Below are positions 10,027 to 19,872 of a stretch of 29,645 bases of DNA, piece after piece (the first letter of the stretch is position 1; every line of letters starts with the position of its first letter). Below the pieces are notes generated by a model. The model searched no databases and was not told the DNA's origin. It saw only the letters and a program-made list of their open reading frames with translations. Made by a program: the position numbers and the translations under genes. The stretch comes from Suillus spraguei. Taxonomy: Eukaryota > Basidiomycota > Agaricomycetes > Boletales > Suillaceae. The stretch lies in the NCBI GenBank assembly GCA_016800925.1, contig JABCPU010000704.1, positions 1-29,645 on the forward strand. The letters are read 5' to 3'.

Positions 10027-10348
10027 TGTCGCTGTAGCGAGAAAAGTCATGCTGACTGTCAAAACCCTGTTTTCGACAAGCGTCTCGTTAACGTCTGTGG
10101 CGGCAACCGAAGGATTTCCTTATAGCGACGAAATAGCCTTTTTGCTCCGCTAACGCGGAACCATTCTTCTTCTGCGAACCCTTACCGGATCCTCGTGCTG
10201 ATGCCCTCATGTCCCGTCCTATTCCATCTAGAATCCATTGGTGCGTAGTTACTTCGCTTCCGCCGTTACTAAACCTACGGCAGGATTTACCTTATATCTC
10301 AAGGGGCCACTGCACGCTGTGTGCCTCATAATTAAGTACCCCGAGACA
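10027..10348 (+). repeat. 5' LTR of element H (3' limit approximate)
   Basis: It begins TGTCGCTGTAGCGAG immediately where X homology ends. I place the end at GAGACA (10348) from the TGTC/GACA termini and because the next bases (ACGAGACTCACAGTCTCAGG, a small hairpin GAGACT/AGTCTC) look like the primer/leader region ahead of gag. The 3' LTR is outside the window, so the end cannot be checked here. Confidence 0.5.
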
Positions 10349-10419
10349 ACGAGACTCACAGTCTCAGGTCTATTCACCTAGCTGAAGAAGATTTCTTCGC
10401 GCCAAAGATTAACAACGGC

Positions 10420-10503
10420 ATGGAGATCTTAGCATCTAGCAACCGATCTAGCGCAGACGAAGCCACCATCCTTCAAGAACTTATCGCTGGCGAATCCTCT
10501 AGC
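10420..10503 (+). pseudogene. element H gag, N-terminal 28 codons, split by E1
   Basis: ATG 10420 opens MEILASSNRSS and reads 28 codons to the insertion point of E1. The frame resumes at 18143 (GAG CAA GGG), after the second copy of the CTAGC duplication. The leader 10349-10419 precedes it. Reading on into the E1 LTR (to 10713) is an artefact of the insertion. Confidence 0.75.
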
Positions 10504-10979
10504 TGTTACAATAGTACGTGCCCCTATTCATTTTCCCTTTGTTTCTTTACTTGTATAACATGTCACATGACTTTGCCTTATATGCTCAATGCATCTGTAC
10601 AACACATGCCTTCCTTATTAGGATACGCAGTTACATTCTCACGGTTACTTGGTCTGTGCGCACATATTGGCCTATTTAAGCACAGTGTACTTGTAGTAAA
10701 TTCCTTACTTTAATCTTACTGGGTTTTACCTGGAACTTCCTTCGCTTAGGCCTCCAACCTAAGTCGTCCTTGAATCGTTTCTAAGTCTAAGCACTCCTTA
10801 GCCTTAGTCTCCATTCTCGTAAGAACCTCTCGGACTTATCCTTGAGGCCAGACCCTTGATCGTACTCAGAACGCGTTCCTTGTACTTTCACCTTGTCCTC
10901 TTTTGGACATTGTAGAACTTCCCAGCAGACCGTCTGTGTCTTTTCACTGTCGCTGGTGACGCCACCCCAGTTCGTAACA
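10504..10979 (+). repeat. 5' LTR of E1
   Basis: It runs TGTTAC to GTAACA, a perfect 6-bp terminal inverted repeat, 476 bp. It matches 17662-18137 except at four positions in the GATC(G/A)TACTC(A/G)GAAC(GC/TT)GTTCC stretch near 10860-10880. Confidence 0.95.
10673..10717 (+). promoter_or_regulatory. E1 LTR core promoter and predicted RNA 5' end
   Basis: A TATTTAA box at 10673-10679 lies 34 bp ahead of ACTTTAATCTT (10707-10717). This 11-mer is the exact reverse complement of the site just after the LTR, so it is expected to be the first bases of the genomic RNA. The pair TATTTAA and ACTTTAATCTT is kept in all five LTRs of the family in this window. Confidence 0.6.
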
Positions 10980-10981
10980 AA

Positions 10982-10992
10982 AGATTAAAGTC
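10982..10992 (+). promoter_or_regulatory. E1 primer-binding site, self-priming type
   Basis: AAGATTAAAGT begins 2 nt after the LTR. It is the exact reverse complement of 10707-10717 in the LTR, with the match ending after 11 nt on both sides. There is no TGG start as in tRNA-primed sites. By analogy with Tf1, the RNA 5' end would fold back and be cleaved to prime minus-strand DNA. Confidence 0.7.
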
Positions 10993-11154
10993 CTTTGATC
11001 GTCGACTATCCAGTCTTCGACCCCGAACCCTGATCACCTAGATCAACAGACTAGTGTACGCGTACGCTGAGCAGACCAAGACAAGCCCTAACGGACAGCA
11101 AGACAGCGCGTGTAGGCACCGAGAAAGTATAACTCACCAGAAGAATCACCAGAC

Positions 11155-11994
11155 ATGGCAGCCAAAGAATTTGAATACAAGATCGGCCAGCCAAAAGCCT
11201 TTGATGGAGATCGCGACAATTCTCGCGAATTTATCCAGTCATGTAACCTTCATTTCGATATCAACGAAAAGCTTTACACCACCGACAAACAGAAGATCAT
11301 TTTCATAACATCCTTTATGACCGAAAGGAATGCCAAATCCTGGAAAGAGCAATTCCTTGACCACGCTCAATCAACCGACACCTCTGGACAAAAAGTTGGT
11401 TATGGGACAATGGTAGATTTTATGAAAAGTTTCAAAGAAGCCTTTGACCCGGTGGATACCAAAGGAACTGCACTTACGAAACTCAGGGACCTCAAGCAAG
11501 GAACTGGAGATCTTCACACTTATATCGCTGATTTCGAGGCACTTGCAGCCAAGGCCCATATCACTGATAATGCAACGAAGATCCAATTCTTCCAAGATGG
11601 CCTGAATTGGGGAATCCTTACAAAGCTTTTCGCACTAGGAGATGTTTCAGAAGTATTCCGAGACGTTGTTCTGCAATGCATGTCCATTGACAATTCCCAT
11701 CATCGTCTCCAAGCCATGAGGACACGTCATGCTCCACAACAGAAGAAGAAGAACTACGGAAATGCACGATACATCCCTAATCGTGACTCCAACGCAATGG
11801 TCATAGATCGAATCTCCGACATGGAAAGATCCGAATGCATGAAGAAGGGACAATGCTTCGGATGCAAGAAGACAGGACACCACATTCATAATTGTCCTGA
11901 CAGAAAGAAGAAGACCCCACTTCATCAAACTGAAGTCAAAGAAGGGGAAGACGATGAAGAAGAAACTGTAAGACGGATCGTTGCGGATTTTTGA
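11155..11994 (+). CDS. gag: E1 gag (capsid plus CCHC nucleocapsid)
   Basis: It encodes 279 aa from ATG 11155 (MAAKEFEYKIGQPKAFDGD) to TGA 11992. The N-terminal two thirds match the retrotransposon gag capsid pattern (FIQSCNLHFDIN, ITSFMTERNAKSWKEQFLD, DLHTYIADFEALAAKA). A zinc knuckle CFGCKKTGHHIHNC (C-x2-C-x4-H-x4-C) lies at residues 234-247. The tail is acidic. The E2 copy is over 90% alike by eye but has a premature stop. Pol overlaps its last about 45 nt in the -1 frame, and both elements share the same bases at the stop. It forms the particle that packages RNA in the cytoplasm. This is the only fully open gene of E1. Confidence 0.93.
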   Translation: MAAKEFEYKIGQPKAFDGDRDNSREFIQSCNLHFDINEKLYTTDKQKIIFITSFMTERNAKSWKEQFLDHAQSTDTSGQKVGYGTMVDFMKSFKEAFDPVDTKGTALTKLRDLKQGTGDLHTYIADFEALAAKAHITDNATKIQFFQDGLNWGILTKLFALGDVSEVFRDVVLQCMSIDNSHHRLQAMRTRHAPQQKKKNYGNARYIPNRDSNAMVIDRISDMERSECMKKGQCFGCKKTGHHIHNCPDRKKKTPLHQTEVKEGEDDEEETVRRIVADF

Positions 11995-12731
11995 CTTGGA
12001 GAAACAAAGACTCGATGTATGTTTCTCCCAAAGTATTACTAAGACTTGTACGCGCTGTAGGTGAAAGAAAAGAACTTCGTATCCCTATAACCCTCCACTC
12101 ACGTACTCGCTTAAAATCCGTCGACACCACCGCTGTGATTGATTCTGGCGCAGCTGGAACATTCATCTCTGAGGAGTTCGTGAAACTCCATCAAATCATG
12201 CGACGAAAACTTAAGACACCATTTCGAGTTACTATGGCGGATGGAACTCTTATCAAAGGAGGACCGATCATGCATTACTGTCTCCTGGTGGTCAAAATTG
12301 ATGAACAAACCATGTATGGAAAATTCAACATTACCAAACTAGGAAGAAGAGATCAAATCCTTCTGGGAATCCCATGGTTACGAGCAATGAACCCAAGTAT
12401 TGATTGGGCTGCTGAAACACTTGTCCTTCCTCGAATGGCAAAATTGGATGAAATTGAAATTGACTTGGATACAGATCGGAAAAAGAACGGGTTGCCTCAA
12501 CTCTTCAATCATCATTCCAAATGGCAACATTCCAGACTTCCGAAATCCCTCGTAACCCCTTTCGTTCCCGAAGATCCGAAACTTGAAGTACAAATGCCAA
12601 GTACTGCAAACCCCACTCCTTGTGTACAATTGCCACGAGCAGTATCACCGATTCCCCGAACAGAAAAACGCAAGAACGAGAACGAATCTGAACCTGAACA
12701 TCGGGTTGGACAAGAACCTATCGAGCAATGA
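11949..12731 (+). pseudogene. pol: E1 pol: aspartic protease
   Basis: In the -1 frame relative to gag, the retroviral-type aspartic protease has the active site AVIDSGAAGTFI and the flap and C-terminal hallmark ILLGIPWLRAMNPSIDW. It ends at TGA 12729-12731, where E2 has CGG in the same context (CAA-CGG-CCAATAG), so this is a nonsense change rather than the natural end. A 22-bp tandem duplication just downstream also shifts the frame. The enzyme normally cleaves gag-pol inside the particle. Confidence 0.85.
11986..11994 (+). promoter_or_regulatory. candidate -1 frameshift site at the gag stop of E1
   Basis: The gag codons GAT TTT TGA allow Phe-tRNA on TTT to slip back one base onto TTT, placing TTG instead of the stop in the A site. 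This continues as the protease frame (ACT TGG AGA). The pol frame is open upstream only to about 11949. The same bases occur in E2 (22026-22034). It is not the classic X-XXY-YYZ heptamer, so the mechanism is inferred. Confidence 0.45.
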
Positions 12732-12738
12732 CCAATAG

Positions 12739-14022
12739 ATGAACAGAAGCATGGGAAAAGAAAAGCAGAAGCATGGGAAAAGAAAAGCAGAAGAGGAGAT
12801 CCCCGGACGAGATACCAACGTACCAAAACTGTCCAAATTCTACGTTCCCCCGAAAACTCTTTCAGTTTCAGTTGAAGAAACCTCCAATGAAGAAGAACCC
12901 GTGCCCTTGTTGATCCCGACAGAGGATGATGATCAATTCAATACCATGCAAGACATTTGGCATGCACCAGAAGTCCGTGAAGTTTCCTCTTATGAACTAG
13001 GAGATGGAGAATTTCTTGTGGAATACAATACTGATGGAGTTAGCATGAGAATCATAGAAGAAGTCTCCATGGACACGCCCCTAACACGTGATGGAACTTC
13101 TCGACTCGAACGACTCCCCAATTACTCCACAACTCCTCTTTCCCCTCCAAAATACAGTAACAAAGCTCAAGAATTCGCCACGGATGAGAAGGAAAAGAAG
13201 AAGAAATCCTTCGAAGAATTGGTCCCGGACTATTTGCACGACTTTGCAGATGTCTTTGCTAAAGATGGGTTGAACAAACTACCTCCTGAACGCCCTGGTA
13301 TAGATCATCGGATTGACACTAAACCCGGTTTTATCCCTCGCACATCTAAGGTTTACCCGTTATCGGAAAAAGAACGCGCCGCCGTCAAAATGTTTATTGA
13401 TGAAAACATTGCGAAAGGTTTTATCTCAGAATCGAAGTCACCCCAAGCTAGTGGCTTCTTCTTTGTGGGAAAGAAGAGTGGAGAATTGCGTCCCTGTCAA
13501 GATTACCGCTACATCAATGATTGGACAGTCAAGAATGCATACCCACTTCCACTTCCTATCTCCCTCGTCCCACGACTTCACAACACACAGTTCTTTACGA
13601 AAATGGATATTCGGTCTGGTTATAACAATATTCGCATCCATCCTGATGATCGCTGGAAAGCTGCTTTTACTACGGAATTCGGTCTTTTTGAACCAAACGT
13701 CATGTTCTTTGGCCTTTGTAATTCCCCAGCAACTTTCCAAGCATACATGAATCGCACCTTCCAACAGGAAATCAACAAAGGATGGATGGTTATCTACATG
13801 GACGATATCCTGATTTTCTCTACGACTATGGAAGAACACCGTGAAAGAACTAGACGGGTTTTGATGAAAATACGAAAAGAACATCTGTTCCTGAAACTGG
13901 AGAAATGCACATTTGATGCAGAAGAAGTGGAATACCTCAGAATGATAATTCGCCCCAGACAAGTTGCAATGGACACCGCCAAGACCAAGGGAATCTCCGA
14001 ATGGCCAGTTCCAAATCTGTAA
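12739..14022 (+). pseudogene. pol: E1 pol: reverse transcriptase
   Basis: The open frame encodes linker then the complete RT palm and fingers: FADVFAKDGLNKLPPERPG at the start, SGFFFVGKKSGELRPCQDYR, MDIRSGYNNIRIHPDD, MFFGLCNSPATFQAYMNR, and the catalytic YMDD in VIYMDDILIFS (about 13793-13825). It ends early at TAA 14020 because one base is missing in CCAAATCTG compared with CCGAAATCTG in E2, which disconnects it from RNase H. The catalytic aspartates are intact. The ATG at 12739 is not a natural start. Confidence 0.9.
12749..12792 (+). repeat. 22-bp tandem duplication in E1 pol linker
   Basis: Bases 12749-12770 are repeated exactly at 12771-12792 (each begins GCATGGGAAAAG). E2 has a single copy (about 22790-22812). 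The extra 22 bp moves the RT frame relative to the protease. Confidence 0.85.
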
Positions 14023-14681
14023 AAGATGTTCGGTCATTCCTTGGCTTTTGCAACTTCTACCGCACGTTCATTTCCCACTATTCTGACATCGCTCGACCGC
14101 TTATCGATTTAACAAAGAAAGATAAGGCCTTTGATTGGTCAACCGAATGCATGGATACCTTCGAAGAACTGAAACGATGCTTTACATCACAACTGGTACT
14201 CCGTAACCCTGATCTGTCCCAACAATTTGCTATTGCTACCGACGCTTCGCTCGTAGCAACTGGCGGAGTTCTCCTGCAGACCGATGAGAATGGTGTTTAT
14301 CACCCATGTGCATACCTCTCACAGTCTTTGAACCCTGCGGAGCGCAATTACCAGATCTTTGACCGGGAACTCCTTGCCGTAATCCGGGCATTGAACGAAT
14401 GGCGTCATTATCTCGAAGGAAACTCACACCCTGTCTTGGTATTCACCGACCACAAGAACCTTCTGTACTTTAGAAGTGCACAGAAGCTTACCCGCCGCCA
14501 AGCACGTTGGCAACTGATTTTGTCTATTTATGACATTGAACTGCATCACGTTGCAGGTACTAAATTAGCAGTACCTGATGCACTATCTCGCCGGCCCGAC
14601 TACGATTCCGGTAAAGACGATAACGAAGACCAGACTCTCCTCCCGATGCTCTATTCGTTCGTCTTATTGACACCGACTTGA
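14001..14681 (+). pseudogene. pol: E1 pol: RT connection and RNase H
   Basis: This continues the RT in the next frame. SVKDVRSFLGFCNFYRTFI is the RT thumb/connection. The RNase H of Ty3 type follows with [18 protein letters not shown] (first catalytic Asp), [12 protein letters not shown] (Glu) and [11 protein letters not shown] (Asp), then [20 protein letters not shown] at the end. It leaves frame near 14650, where E1 has CTCCCGATGCTC against CTCCCTGACGCTC in E2, a one-base loss. Confidence 0.87.
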
Positions 14682-15870
14682 AGGATGTGCTGTCATCCTC
14701 TGACCCCCTTGACGACCCTGTCTTCAAGACGGCATCTGATGCCCTTGATGGCGTGTGCCTTCCCCCTATGAAATCGGCACTCTCTGACTGGAAGATTGAG
14801 GAGAACATCCTCTATTTTAAGAATCGCGCCTATATTCCACCGGCGCATCGCTCCGATATCCTGAAAAGGTATCATGATCATCCTACCGCGGGTCATCCCG
14901 GTAGATTCAAAACAGAAGAGCTTGTTAAACGAGAGGCTTGGTGGCCCGCTATGGGCTCCTACATTCGGAAATATGTGGAAGGGTGCGCCCTTTGCCAGCA
15001 GATGAAAGCAGATACACATCCTTTCGCCCACCACTCACTCCAATCCCCTCATCTGCAACTCGACCTTTTTCCCAGGTCTCTGTCGACCTTATCACTGATC
15101 TCCCTGTCTCTGGTGGCTTTGACAGTATCATGGTCGTGGTAGACCATGGCCTTATGAAGGGGGTAATTATTATCCCTTGTTTGAAAACCATCACTTCCGA
15201 AGGCGTTGCTAAACTATTTTTGAAACATGTCTACCGTCGATTTGGACTCCATGACAAAGTTATATCGGATCGAGGCCCGCAGTTCCTATCTCGCTTCTCT
15301 AAGGAACTTGCCGACTTCTCGACTACGTCATCGCTCCATCCACAGCTTATCACCCACAGACTGATGGTCAAACTGAAAGGCTAAATCAAGAACTCGAAAC
15401 ATATCTACGCATCTATTGCCACAACAACCCTGAAGATTGGGTAGAACACCTACCAATCGCTGAATTCGTCCACAACCACCGAAAACATGATGCAAGGAAT
15501 GCATCACCTTTCTATCTAATGATGGGATACGAACCACGCGCTATCCCTCACCTTATCCCTGACTCATCCGTCCCCGCAGCAGAAGATCGAGTACGATCTC
15601 TGCAGAAGATAAGAGAAGAAGCAATCGCCTGTCATAACATTGCAATGCAGACAATGCCGAACGATCCCGAGGAGATAAGTACACCCCATGGAAGATCGGA
15701 GATAAGGTTTGGCTATCTGCCGCTAATCTTAGACTCAAACTCCCATCAAGGAAACTCGCCCCAAAGCGATACGGACCTTTCCCATCATTGATGTCTTATC
15801 TCCCATCACGTTCACACTCAAACTCCCTCCGCAGTGGAAAATTCATCCCACGTTCCACGCTTCTGTCTTA
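14678..15870 (+). pseudogene. pol: E1 pol: integrase with several frameshifts
   Basis: The N-terminal zinc-binding HHCC (RYHDHPTAGHPGRF ... CALCQQMK) lies at about 14868-15005. The catalytic core is split over two frames. D1 is in [10 protein letters not shown] (15085-15087) and D2 in VISDRGPQF (15268-15270). E follows 107 bp later in GQTERL (15375-15377), which is the D-35-E spacing minus one base. After this come [10 protein letters not shown] and EDWVEHLPIAEFVHNHR. Frame changes occur near 15050, 15325 and 15655. The C-terminal barrel (DKVWLSAANLRLKLPSR) is recognisable at about 15703-15753. The core is absent from E2. Confidence 0.85.
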
Positions 15871-15932
15871 TCATCCTATAGTGAAACGGACGTACACGGC
15901 CCAAACTTCCCGAACCACCACCTGACATCATC

Positions 15933-16112
15933 GAAGAAGAAGAAGAATATGAAGTAGAAGCAATCCTTTCTCACAAAGGAACCGGCACTCGCTGACGTTA
16001 TCTTGTTTCCTGGAAAGGATATTCATCGGGAGATAACGAATGGCTCCCAGAAAAGAACTTGAAGAACTCCGCTCGAATCTTGAATGCTTATAAGAAGCAA
16101 CACGCCCTCTGA
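15933..16112 (+). pseudogene. pol: E1 pol C-terminal chromodomain
   Basis: The frame reads EEEEEYEVEAILSHKG, then [19 protein letters not shown], then a helix rich in Asn and Ala, ending at TGA 16110-16112. This is the classical chromodomain: an aromatic Tyr at the first strand, WKGY, and the acidic strand before the helix. Such domains guide chromovirus integrase to chromatin, often methylated H3. An internal TGA at 15993-15995 replaces CGA of E2, a CpG transition. Confidence 0.88.
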
Positions 16113-16166
16113 TTATCCTTCAGTCAATCAACTCGCACCAGCACTTGATCAACTACCACCATCGAA

Positions 16167-17638
16167 ATGTCTTTCCCCACTGCTTACATCACCCCGTTAC
16201 CATTGCCAACGATAACTCCGACTCTGATGTTGAAAACTACGGATCCCTCACTACAGAAATCGACAATACCTCTTACATCGAAGCCGCCCTTCTATGTGAA
16301 GGACATGCCCTTGAAATTGAAAGAATCCTCACAGAAAAAGGCGCCTTCCCGGCCCTCCTCCTCATCAACATTATCCGCACCGCCGCTCTCATTGAAGCCA
16401 CAGCTAAGGAAACTACCGATCCTACATTCCGTCAACGCTTCCTACATCTTCAAAAACGTATTCGTTCTTACGCTATGCTGTTGCTTCCCGGTTCTTTTAA
16501 AAGCAATGTTGAAGAAGCTATTCACATCGTGGCCGAACGTCGAGCAGGTGTTGCTCGACCTCCCTCTCCGCAGGAAGATACGCCACTTCCTATTCCAGTA
16601 CCCTCTTCTTCGCGTGTGTATTCTAGTGTTGACGCCCTTGCTGGCTTATGCACTGCTGTTCAAGAGATCGGGCAGCTTACCAACGCAGTTGTCGAAACCA
16701 TCCAGCAATCAGTCCTGAGACTAGAGCAGCCAGAAACTTAGTCGAAGAAGCCATTACCGATCTACAACAAACACAAGCCAACCTCGCCTCCCCCAGAACC
16801 CCGTCTCCTATCGAGAAACCGACCTCACCATCTCCCGTCATAGTCTCTCTTGACCATCCCGCGTGGCTGTATGAACCTTGCACAGAAGAGCAGTGTGAGG
16901 CCGCAAAATTACTAAAGATCCCTGTCACTGAGCTGATAACGCTTGGTCCCCGACTTCGTGATCTACATATTCATCCCCTATGTCTATTCCGTCATCATTT
17001 GGTCCAATGGACCCCGTCTCACCAGTCCTAGTTAAAGACTTCGGCATCACTTCCCCTTCGTCCTCTAACGAACTCCTTGCGGTTGCTGAACGAGGGACTA
17101 CACCTGACCTCCCCACTTCCGGTACACGCTAAACAGTAAACAACAAGCACAGCTTAGGCGTGACAACGCCCTCACCTTAAAACGCATGACGCGACAGAAA
17201 GGGAAGAAGCGTGCCAGATCCATCAGCCCTAAACCTGTTATTTCACCATCACCACTACGCATGGCCACCTCTAACACTGACGAAAACATGAAATGCCGAC
17301 TATGTGGCATCGTCGGACATTGGCAAAAGAATTGCCTTGACTATCAATGCCAAATCTGCCTTCGACACGCTCCTACCCATCTATCTCTTTATTGCCCCCA
17401 GCGTCGTGGGGAACCCCCGTTTACGCTTACATGGAAGGACGATGGATTCTATGATGCACTGCATAGGTGGGAACAGTATCTTATTAACCGTCGACGACGC
17501 AGAGAAGGTCGACGGGCGAGGACTGTAGCAGAGGAGGAAGCAGCCTATATGTTAGGAGGAAGTGCCGCTGATGAAGACGTCGCTAACTACGACGACTATG
17601 ATCCCGTCTATGATGAAGAGATGTTTGAAAGTCGGTGA
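16167..17638 (+). pseudogene. E1 ORF3: extra zinc-knuckle protein after the chromodomain
   Basis: This is an additional gene between pol and the 3' LTR, alignable to E2 ORF3 over its whole length. The start is MSFPTAYITP at 16167, followed by a one-base loss near 16195; most of the N-terminal half is open in another frame (to 16741). A further one-base loss lies near 16713, and others near 16975 and 17125. The last part is open at 17186-17638. Features in order: Leu-rich helices (ALLCEGHALEIERIL, ALLLINIIRTAALIEA), a Pro/Ser linker, a helical stretch (AVQEIGQLTNAVVETIQQ), a basic patch (GKKRARS), a knuckle CRLCGIVGHWQKNC, a second cluster CQICLRHAPTHLSLYC, and an acidic tail. No signal peptide or membrane segment is seen, so it is not envelope-like. 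Confidence 0.8.
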
Positions 17639-17652
17639 TTTTCAATGTAATA

Positions 17653-17661
17653 CGGGGGTAA
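17653..17661 (+). promoter_or_regulatory. E1 polypurine tract region
   Basis: CGGGGGTAA directly abuts the 3' LTR. The E2 equivalent is AAAAAGGGGGTAA. This is the expected place for plus-strand priming; the E1 tract is shorter than that of E2. Confidence 0.5.
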
Positions 17662-18137
17662 TGTTACAATAGTACGTGCCCCTATTCATTTTCCCTTTGT
17701 TTCTTTACTTGTATAACATGTCACATGACTTTGCCTTATATGCTCAATGCATCTGTACAACACATGCCTTCCTTATTAGGATACGCAGTTACATTCTCAC
17801 GGTTACTTGGTCTGTGCGCACATATTGGCCTATTTAAGCACAGTGTACTTGTAGTAAATTCCTTACTTTAATCTTACTGGGTTTTACCTGGAACTTCCTT
17901 CGCTTAGGCCTCCAACCTAAGTCGTCCTTGAATCGTTTCTAAGTCTAAGCACTCCTTAGCCTTAGTCTCCATTCTCGTAAGAACCTCTCGGACTTATCCT
18001 TGAGGCCAGACCCTTGATCATACTCGGAACTTGTTCCTTGTACTTTCACCTTGTCCTCTTTTGGACATTGTAGAACTTCCCAGCAGACCGTCTGTGTCTT
18101 TTCACTGTCGCTGGTGACGCCACCCCAGTTCGTAACA
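17662..18137 (+). repeat. 3' LTR of E1
   Basis: It is 476 bp from TGTTAC to GTAACA and nearly identical to the 5' LTR. It is followed by the CTAGC target duplication (18138-18142). Confidence 0.95.
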
Positions 18138-18142
18138 CTAGC

Positions 18143-19872
18143 GAGCAAGGGGAAACACCAAAAGGCAAACAACTACCGGGAGCTTTTGAACCGGAAGAAT
18201 TGCAGATACTGTTTGTTACCATTGACTCACCTCCCAAGGGATCACCCTTGACATCAGTCCGCGACCTCTACCCTTCGCCAAATGAGGAAACTCTTGCTCC
18301 TCCTTCGCCTCGACAGCGCATCGCTACAGTACCGCCAACGCCACTGGCTATTCACCATCGTACCATTATCCACGCTCACGCTACAATTCCACTGATGCTC
18401 ACACCGCAATAATTAGCCCTACCGCAACCGCAAGCTAAATCCCGACCGCCAATCATGACAACTCCATTCCGCATGCCGCTAAGGGGCACAGACGCCACAC
18501 CTAAATTTGACAGCACCCCAGCACGCCTTTTGCCATTTTTTGAGGATGTAGAACTCTTAGGCACTCACGCCAACTTGACCGGCAAGCACCTTATTAAGGC
18601 AGCGCTGAGATACGCGCCTATTGATGACTCTGAGACATGGGAGATACTCGACGAAGCCAGTCTGCCAGATTGGGCTAAGTTTACCGCAGCGGTAAAACTT
18701 TTGTATCCTGGATGTGAAGGCGATCGCCGCTTCACCTGTACTGACCTCAAGAACCTTTGTGCAGAACAAGCTCGTACACCGATGACCTCACAAGAGGATC
18801 TTGGGCTGTACTATAGGAAGTTCCTCAAAATCTCTCAGCACTTGATCGCGAAGAAGAAGCTCGCCGAACTTGAGCGGGACCATCTGTTCCTTGACAGATT
18901 CAACACTACCGCCAAGACCGCTATCAAGCGGCGGCTCGAGATTATGCTTACCGCACATCACCCAGAGGATCCTTACAACATCAAAAAGGTATACAAAGCT
19001 GCAATCTTTCTTTTGCCAAGTACCTCCACTGCTGTAATGGCGCCAGCTTCCTTGCCGGCATATGCTAAATCTTCCACCGCTCAACAGGCATCATCGCAAC
19101 TGCAGACGCAACCAGCCAATCCTGGCATTGTGATCAAGCGAGAGTACACGCAGTACGCACCCATCACGTGCCACTTCTGCAGCGGTCCACACAAGATGCT
19201 GGATTGCACGGTCAAGGAAGCGTACATATGCGACGGTAAGATCATTAATAGGAACGGACGCATAATTCTGCCTAATGGCAATGTGGTCTCTCGTCTTGGT
19301 CCCGATTTCCAATGAAGCCTTGACTGCTTGGCGAGCGAAAGCCCCACTACAGGAGCTAACACTACGGTATTGGGAAACCTGTACTGCCGGGTTGAGCATG
19401 GGCGTGACGCTGTGCTTGACATCGATCCCTCTGCATTCTTGCATACTAACGCCGTTCCCAGGACAGACGCTGAAGTAGAGCGCACTAATGACTTACGTCT
19501 GGTGCAGGAATTGTATGACGCTAATAACGCTGACACATACGCCGCTAGAAAATTGGACAAGGGAAAGACTGTGTGGTTTGATGGCATCGAGATGCTGCCG
19601 AGACCTAAAGCAGGACCATCCTCTAAAGCTGCTGATGCGGTTGAGGAGGTGGTTTCACCCCAAGTCAAAGCAAGTGCAGCGCCCAACCCCGGTACTAAGA
19701 TCCTTAACCTGGCAGTGCCTACCACCAAGAGCACCCCACCAGTACCTGCAACTTCTTCTTCGTCTACCAGTACCGCCAAAAGTACAGCACCCCCAGCACC
19801 TGCGACTTCTTCTTCATCTAACGATGCCGCCAACCAACCTGTGCCCCAATACAAGTACCAGCATCCACTAGA
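18143..19872 (+). pseudogene. gag: element H gag (main part) and gag-pol linker
   Basis: This continues the frame from 10503. The frame is one reading register to 19872 but is stopped by TAA 18410-18412 and TGA 19313-19315. The gag core (MPLRGTDATPKFDSTPARL, LPFFEDVELLG, YYRKFLKISQHLIAKKKL) lies at 18470-19010. A knuckle-like CHFCSGPHKMLDC (C-x2-C-x3-H-x4-C, one residue short of the usual spacing) is at 19169-19207. After the second stop comes a linker with Ser/Thr/Pro/Ala repeats (PATSSSS repeated, about 19740-19830). The frame is cut at CACTAGA by a solo LTR. The separate-looking segment from 19328 is the same frame after the TGA. Confidence 0.82.

Larger units (their letters stand above)
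10504..18137 (+). mobile_element. E1: chromodomain Ty3/gypsy retrotransposon (full length, 7634 bp)
   Basis: Two 476-bp LTRs differ at four positions. The target duplication is CTAGC (10499-10503 and 18138-18142). The order is LTR, self-priming site, gag, protease, RT, RNase H, integrase, chromodomain, ORF3, polypurine tract, LTR. This order and the chromodomain make it a chromovirus; the self-priming site places it in the Tf1/sushi type. Gag is open, but pol and ORF3 carry about ten and at least three disruptions, so it is not autonomous. It is inserted in gag of element H. Confidence 0.93.

Noticed and set aside
10420..10713. 97-codon ORF
   Set aside because: Only the first 28 codons are native (element H gag); the rest is read-through into the E1 LTR.
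13438..14037. 199-codon - strand ORF
   Set aside because: It is antisense to the conserved RT of E1, with no motif of its own; E2 has it broken.
16167..17638. Retroviral env-like gene after pol
   Set aside because: The position fits, but there is no signal peptide, no transmembrane helix and no glycoprotein-like cysteine pattern; zinc knuckles argue for nucleic acid binding.
19081..19854. 257-codon - strand ORF
   Set aside because: It is antisense to element H gag-pol, and its Ala/Gly/Val-rich composition mirrors the Thr/Ser/Pro codons of the sense strand.
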